This document shows positions 59,339 to 64,000 of a stretch of DNA of 64,000 bases, piece after piece. A program made the translations under genes and the position numbers. The notes under the pieces are model-generated. The model made no database searches. It saw nothing but the letters and a program-made list of their open reading frames with translations, and was not told the DNA's origin. Source of the stretch: Saccharomycopsis phalli (Eukaryota > Ascomycota > Saccharomycetes > Ascoideales > Saccharomycopsidaceae); contig CP073217.1 of assembly GCA_020342235.1 (NCBI GenBank), forward strand, positions 1,116,001 to 1,180,000, given 5' to 3'. Numbering within the stretch: the first letter of the stretch is position 1; every line of letters begins with the position of its first letter.

Positions 59339-61762
59339 ATGTCAGACGGTAATAGCGGGGGCACAAACAATGCCAATAATTCACAAAGACCTAACCAGGG
59401 CCAAGCATCTTCTGGGCTGGCCAGTGGAACTGCCCAGGGCGGACAGCTTTCTAACCAGTCCCAGCCACCACAGGGCACCCAGTATTCCCAGGCAGACTTG
59501 AATAAAATCGTGTTGGAGTACTTGAACAAAAAGGGGTACCATCGCACAGAGTCCATGCTCAGAAACGAGAGCGCCAGTGTTGCCATTGGATACGGCCAGT
59601 CCATGCCGGTGTCTCCAGCGTCTACGGGGATTCCAGGCACACAACCACCGTTGATCAAGCAACAAACCATGCACTCCATGGGCTATAATGGCAGTTCTAC
59701 ATTCAAGTACGCCAGCACTACAACCACGACCAGCGATATTTTGAATGATATCAGTGCACAGGCAAAGAACCCGGAGCACTATTTCAAGGGATACCGGTTA
59801 CTCAGAGACTGGATTAATTCGTCGCTTGATATTTACCGGCCAGAGTTATCCAAGTTGTTGTATCCGATTTTCGTAAACTGCTACATCGATCTCATCCTGC
59901 GGAATCAGACCGAAACTGCAAAGGAGTTTTTCGAAAAGTTCAAGGACGACCACTTGATTTCGCATGGATCGGATATTGTGGAGTTGTCGGCCATTGGCTT
60001 AGTGGACCACTTGAAGACCGACGGCTTCATCAAGAATTTCAGACGAGGAAAGTACAAGATAAGGATATCCTCAATCTCGTTACATCTCTTGTTGTACTTC
60101 TTGGACGAAAACAAGTACGTGGGCGGGGAATTGATCATCAGATTGATAAACCAGTATCTAGACTTTGACGTGAAAAACAGCGAGGACAAGTCCAACGACT
60201 TTGAGTCCTCTGCGCCAAACATTCAGCAGTTAAACTCCGCAAAATTGACCCTAGGCAAGTTCCCGAGGGATGAGAATTTCGATAAGGAAATAGAAGGAGA
60301 ACTACGGTTGAAGGATGAAAAGGAGCAGCAAAAGAAGAAGACCGGCGCAAAAAAAATGAGCTTGGTCGATGAGTTCAACAAGATAAAGTCGGAGAACGGC
60401 AATCCTACCGTCAGTACAGCCAGTGGACCTGTTCCGGAGAAACTGACTACAAAGGAGGCAGACGATGATCATGATGAGGAGGAGGGTGATGATATCGACG
60501 ATAAAATTGTGGTCGAGGAGGTAGATGAGGATAGCGCAGGATCCATTTTGGCCAAGTTGAAGCGAAACGATGATAACTTCGATGCCCCAAACAAGGAGGC
60601 ATTGCCATTCCCTGCCAAGACCATGTTTGACTTGAAAAAGGAAATCCAGCTAGTCCAAGACTCTAGAGCCAGACTCCGGCTTTCGTTTGACAAGAACCAG
60701 TTCTCTGCTCCGTCTGTGTGTATGTACTCGTTCCACAACACACTTGACGAAGTAACCTGTTTGGAATTCAATGAAAACAGTAACTTGATTGCCGCAGGAT
60801 TTGAGGACTCGTATATAAAATTATGGTCAATAGATGGCAACCCGTTGAAGTCGATTGTGAAAAGCGATCCGCAAAACAAGTCCAGCACCAGAAGATTAAT
60901 AGGACACTCGGGTACAGTTTATGGCTTAAGCTTCTCACAAGAAAATAACTTCCTATTAAGTTGCTCGGAAGACGGGACCGTCAGATTATGGTCACTAGAC
61001 ACATTCACCACCTTGGTGATATACAAGTCGCACAACGAGCCAGTTTGGGACGTAAAATTCTCTCCATTTGGCCACTACTTTGTGACAACGTCTCACGATT
61101 CAACCGCAAGACTATGGTCTGTCGACCACATCTACCCATTGAGACTTTTTGTGGGGCACATGAATGACGTCGACTGTGTCTGCTGGTTCCCAAACGCCTG
61201 TTATTGCTTTACAGGTAGTTCAGACAAGTCTATCCGCATGTGGGACATTCTCAAAGGTGAGTCAGTCCGGTTATTTCTTGGCCATAATTCCGCGATTAAT
61301 GCGTTAGCAGTGAGCCCAGATGGAAGATTGTTGGCAAGTGCCGGAGAAGACTCTGTCATTATCATATGGGATATTTCTAGTGGAAAGATATTGAAGTCTA
61401 TGCGAGGCCATTCGATGAAATGCTCAATTTATTCGTTGGACTTTTCCAAAGATGGTAATGTATTGGTAAGTGGGGGAAGTGATAACTCGGTGAGAATATG
61501 GGATGTAAAGAAAAACTCGGAGAACAAGCTTTCAGAGCCAGAGTCATTCTTTTCCAATTCGAAGGATGGAGAAAATGGACCTTCAGATGCGGAAAATGGC
61601 AAGCTGACTGATAAGGACAAGGACGACGGCAGAAAACTTAAAGATATGGGTGGTTGTACAAGCGATCATGTGGCTTCGTTCTTCACAAAGCAGACTAACG
61701 TGTACAAGGTACATTTCACTAGACGTAATTTGTGTTTAGCAGCAGGGGCTTTTCGACCATGA
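59339..61762 (+). CDS. TAF5: TAF5, TFIID/SAGA subunit
   Basis: 807 residues. A Gln/Gly/Ser-rich N-tail; a LisH motif (about 50-78, NKIVLEYLNKKGYHRTESML); the TAF5 NTD2 domain (about 140-275; YRLLRDWINSSLDIYRPELS, FEKFKDDHLISHG); an acidic linker (about 370-400); and six or seven WD40 blades (about 460-800) with EDGTVRLWSLDTFTTLVIYK, HDSTARLWSVDHIYPLRLFV, SSDKSIRMWDILKGESVRLF, SGGSDNSVRIWDV. It ends HFTRRNLCLAAGAFRP, the family C-terminus. Taf5 scaffolds both TFIID and SAGA. Several CTG codons lie in polar positions (codons 23, 322, and a GKLTDKD segment). Confidence 0.96.
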   Translation: MSDGNSGGTNNANNSQRPNQGQASSGLASGTAQGGQLSNQSQPPQGTQYSQADLNKIVLEYLNKKGYHRTESMLRNESASVAIGYGQSMPVSPASTGIPGTQPPLIKQQTMHSMGYNGSSTFKYASTTTTTSDILNDISAQAKNPEHYFKGYRLLRDWINSSLDIYRPELSKLLYPIFVNCYIDLILRNQTETAKEFFEKFKDDHLISHGSDIVELSAIGLVDHLKTDGFIKNFRRGKYKIRISSISLHLLLYFLDENKYVGGELIIRLINQYLDFDVKNSEDKSNDFESSAPNIQQLNSAKLTLGKFPRDENFDKEIEGELRLKDEKEQQKKKTGAKKMSLVDEFNKIKSENGNPTVSTASGPVPEKLTTKEADDDHDEEEGDDIDDKIVVEEVDEDSAGSILAKLKRNDDNFDAPNKEALPFPAKTMFDLKKEIQLVQDSRARLRLSFDKNQFSAPSVCMYSFHNTLDEVTCLEFNENSNLIAAGFEDSYIKLWSIDGNPLKSIVKSDPQNKSSTRRLIGHSGTVYGLSFSQENNFLLSCSEDGTVRLWSLDTFTTLVIYKSHNEPVWDVKFSPFGHYFVTTSHDSTARLWSVDHIYPLRLFVGHMNDVDCVCWFPNACYCFTGSSDKSIRMWDILKGESVRLFLGHNSAINALAVSPDGRLLASAGEDSVIIIWDISSGKILKSMRGHSMKCSIYSLDFSKDGNVLVSGGSDNSVRIWDVKKNSENKLSEPESFFSNSKDGENGPSDAENGKLTDKDKDDGRKLKDMGGCTSDHVASFFTKQTNVYKVHFTRRNLCLAAGAFRP

Positions 61763-62389
61763 AATGTGTATTGATAAAAATTTTGCAATAAGTTGATGTT
61801 AATGCAAAGCAAAAGAATGTATAATAGTACTCCGCAATTCATGTTAGTATATGTACAACAACGATGCGCAAAAAAAAAAAAAAAGAAATTAAGGTTCCTA
61901 CAAGAACATTATCTTGAGCACCAGATCCTATTATTCTTATAGCGTCGGTACTATTGTTCAATAAGATTAAGCTTTAACCAAACTCTCTGGGTAGCCATCC
62001 AATTTTGGAAGTATAAACCCTATTTAGATGGTAATAAGTAAATATTTTGTCATAGAGCCGAGATGTTAAACTGGACGAAAGGATATAGAAGTATTCCCAA
62101 ATATTACGTAAGATTAGGTGCAATCACCAAAAAGAGCTGAAGGAACCGCCTTTTGTCGAGGCTGTGCTGAAAGCCAAACCTTGTTTATTCAAAGTAGACA
62201 TTATAGAAAGGATAATGATGGTAGTGACATGTGGAATATTATCAATGGGGACCTGATATAGCTGGAGATTGGCCTCTGGCACAAGTAAATGGAACCAAGA
62301 CAAGATTTAAAGCAAGTATAAAATAATAATGTATCAAAAGAAGTAGTAATACTATGGCATAGAAATTTGGTTGGAAATTGTTCATACTG

Positions 62390-62733
62390 TTAATTGGCTG
62401 GTTAGTACTGGTATAAATATGTCGTGGTTGAGAACCACTGCAGAACAAGTTCACTAGTGCAACATCGGTGTCGGTAATTTCTTTACCGACTCCCGGTTTT
62501 GATTAGACTAAAGTAATCCAACCAATGATGTTTTTGATAAGATATTATTGGAGGATAAAGATCTGATAAGAGATCCAGAATAGTCTATATAAGAAGGGCT
62601 TCCTTCTTATAGAAAACACACAATTAAACTGAACAGTTCAGCTAGATATTATATCTAGCAAAGCCCAATCCGGTTATCCAAATCCTAAAGGAACAAAACA
62701 AATAATTAAGTAGTTTATAGTTCACATAATACT
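62390..62733 (+). mobile_element. Possible LTR-retrotransposon remnant (solo LTR-like)
   Basis: The segment holds, in order, a hairpin GTCGGTAA-N5-TTACCGAC (62470-62490), a TATATAAG box (about 62586-62593), a 10-bp perfect hairpin with 4-nt loop (62588-62611), a 6-bp hairpin (62629-62641) and an 8-bp hairpin with 3-nt loop (62641-62659). A TATA box followed by structured R/U5-like sequence fits a copia-type LTR. An ATG at 62734 opens a 13-residue peptide MSISGDTINYDKI before a stop, reminiscent of a truncated gag start. Ends, target duplication and primer-binding site were not found; coordinates are approximate. Confidence 0.35.
62588..62659 (+). repeat. Cluster of three perfect hairpins
   Basis: TATAAGAAGG-GCTT-CCTTCTTATA (62588-62611), CTGAAC-A-GTTCAG (62629-62641) and GCTAGATA-TTA-TATCTAGC (62641-62659). 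The last two abut. A transcript starting near the TATA element would be highly structured. Confidence 0.85.
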
Positions 62734-63702
62734 ATGTCTATTTCAGGCGATACTATTAACTACGACAAAATATGATTTACAAAAGTAGTGGTTAAATTTA
62801 GCATTCAGATCATGGAAAACAGGACTACGGTAATTCTTCTTCGCAGACTTCCCAATGTCAAAAGGAACAGAACATATTTAAGATGGCTTCAAATTTTAAT
62901 ATAATCAATTTAATGATACAAGCCCTAATAGTATTCGGGATAGAATGGCCGTCAGTTGAAAATCACGGGATCAAGTTTGGTATTATACATATCATTGTCG
63001 GTAAATGTTAACCAATCACCCCAAAAGCCTCATGATGGAATATATTTTTATATTCTTAAGATTTATACGCTCGTCAATGTATTTTAAAAATGTTGTTTTA
63101 TCTAACTGTTTACACGAATTCTGTGGAGAATGTGTGACTATATATTCGATATCCACTGGCATTAAGCAATGATTCCGGAAATTAATGATTTAATCAGGGC
63201 TTTCCATTGCACATTGTATATATATATTGCTATATAGAAATACTATGTGATTTTAAAAAGCGTAATCTATGCTGGGTCTAGGAACGTATGCACGATTATG
63301 TATAGAAGCAGTTGCTAACAATTATTACTCTCCAAGTTGTGAAATGTCACCAAAGAAACGAACTGCCACACCACCAGATATTGGCAAATTTGTTCGCAAG
63401 AATTGTGTGAATTTCTCTGTAAATACCAATGTAATATTAGAATATTCATTGAATAACAGTCATAACACTAGTTAGTCACTTAGTGCAGACTCGCGATATT
63501 TTCTTTCGTTAACTGAGGCGCACAAGACGATACATTAATATGAAAACATTCAGAACAACCACTTTCATAACAAATTGTGTCTGGCCTGTTCAAATTTAGA
63601 TAAAATACGTTGTTCTGTCGGTATTGGCAGTTAAGCAAAACTACAGGTTTCAAATTATACCACAAGTGCGGATATTAACAACTAAACTAGCACTAAAAAA
63701 AA

Positions 63703-64000
63703 TCACCAAGATGTACGCCCAAAAAATTCCCCATCCGCAAGAACTCTATTAATTGCAGTTCCTTGAGTGTCCAATGTATTATTGACCACGTCATTTCCCC
63801 ACCATGCTGGGAACAGTGTATTGGTCAAGAATAAACACAAGAAGACGATCAAGGAAGACCAAGCTAAACCGATATCTAAACCGGCAGATAAAGAATAGTT
63901 ATACTTCGACCACCATGCAAACCATCTCTTTTTTATAAACCAGTTAAAGGTCAACCCCACCATACAGTATGCTCCATAGTTGTAAGGAGAAGCTGGTGGA
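63703..64000 (-). CDS. C-terminus of an oligopeptide transporter (OPT family), partial
   Basis: The frame enters from the right edge and stops at 63703, giving about 98 residues. It contains PPASPYNYGAYCMVGLTFNW, a Trp-rich KRWFAWWSKYNYSLSAGLD segment, a final membrane span (about 30 residues) and WWGNDVVNNTLD, the typical C-terminus of OPT proteins in which PP-x-T/S-P-YNY and WW-x-KYNY-LSAGLD are conserved. It imports small peptides or glutathione across the plasma membrane. The N-terminal part and start are outside the window. Confidence 0.93.
   Translation of the reverse strand, partial: PPASPYNYGAYCMVGLTFNWFIKKRWFAWWSKYNYSLSAGLDIGLAWSSLIVFLCLFLTNTLFPAWWGNDVVNNTLDTQGTAINRVLADGEFFGRTSW

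Larger units (their letters stand above)
61763..63702. other. 1.9-kb non-coding region with LTR-like hairpins
   Basis: No credible gene; a 68-codon frame at 63269-63475 has no family features. A 14-nt A-tract lies at about 61869. The 62340-62760 segment carries a TATA-type sequence followed by several perfect hairpins, described separately. The last 450 bp are AT-rich 3' flank of the oligopeptide transporter. Confidence 0.6.

Noticed and set aside
61866-61883. A-tract as a retroposed poly(A) tail
   Set aside because: It sits just after the TAF5 stop codon and is more simply part of the 3'-end signal; no gene copy precedes it.
63269-63475. 68-codon frame in the right-hand intergenic region
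   Set aside because: No family match by eye and no promoter context; considered as a retroelement fragment but no motif supports it.

Overview
This window is nuclear DNA of a budding yeast (Saccharomycotina). Genes are compact and mostly intronless. The few introns are 39-69 nt, start with GTAAGT-like donors and carry TACTAAC-like branch points close to the acceptor. Three tRNA genes are present and nearly every long ORF has a recognisable yeast homologue. Several in-frame CTG codons fall where relatives carry serine or another polar residue (for example codon 274 of the carboxypeptidase at 33437 and codon 76 of PER1). This suggests the CTG-Ser clade (Candida/Debaryomyces/Scheffersomyces-type yeasts). 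Conceptual translations should therefore use the alternative yeast nuclear code. The species cannot be named from the sequence alone.

Layout. The left edge (1-178) holds the first codons of an unidentified minus-strand gene, followed by 1.7 kb of gene-free, hairpin-containing DNA and tRNA-Asp. From 2.0 to 23.8 kb lie a DUF1776 gene, LSB3, a PES4/MIP6-type RNA-binding protein, an EF-hand type II NADH dehydrogenase (NDE1), a LOG-family gene with an 11-nt internal microexon, an MFS transporter, vacuolar proteinase A (PEP4), a WD-like protein, EDC3, a PLP decarboxylase, tRNA-Thr, PER1 and a zinc-cluster factor. A 2.5-kb gene desert with tRNA-Cys follows. From 26 to 62 kb the DNA is dense: a four-TM protein, UBX7-like, RSE1, a carboxypeptidase Y-like protease, GSF2, a small spliced membrane protein, RAV1, a two-PH-domain protein, YHI9, RNH203, CUE2, CBP6, a small GPI-type wall protein, a KAR9-like candidate, PTC4, VMA2, a U2B''/U1A-type protein, MCP1, GEP3, an RCN1-like protein, RDS2 and TAF5. 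The right edge has 1.9 kb of non-coding DNA with an LTR-like hairpin cluster, then the C-terminus of an oligopeptide transporter that runs off the window.

There is no operon-like logic, but themes recur: vacuole function (PEP4, carboxypeptidase, VMA2, RAV1), RNA metabolism (EDC3, RSE1, the U2B''/U1A protein, CUE2, PES4), mitochondria (NDE1, CBP6, MCP1, GEP3) and gluconeogenic transcription (RDS2). Many divergent pairs share promoters of about 90-170 bp, and one convergent pair shares a CTAG stop-codon overlap.

The most notable features are the 11-nt microexon that restores the PGGxGT motif of the LOG enzyme, a 38-bp tandem array running into the carboxypeptidase stop codon, coding and intergenic minisatellites, and the hairpin-rich LTR-like segment near 62.5 kb. 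I found no clear novel multi-gene system.
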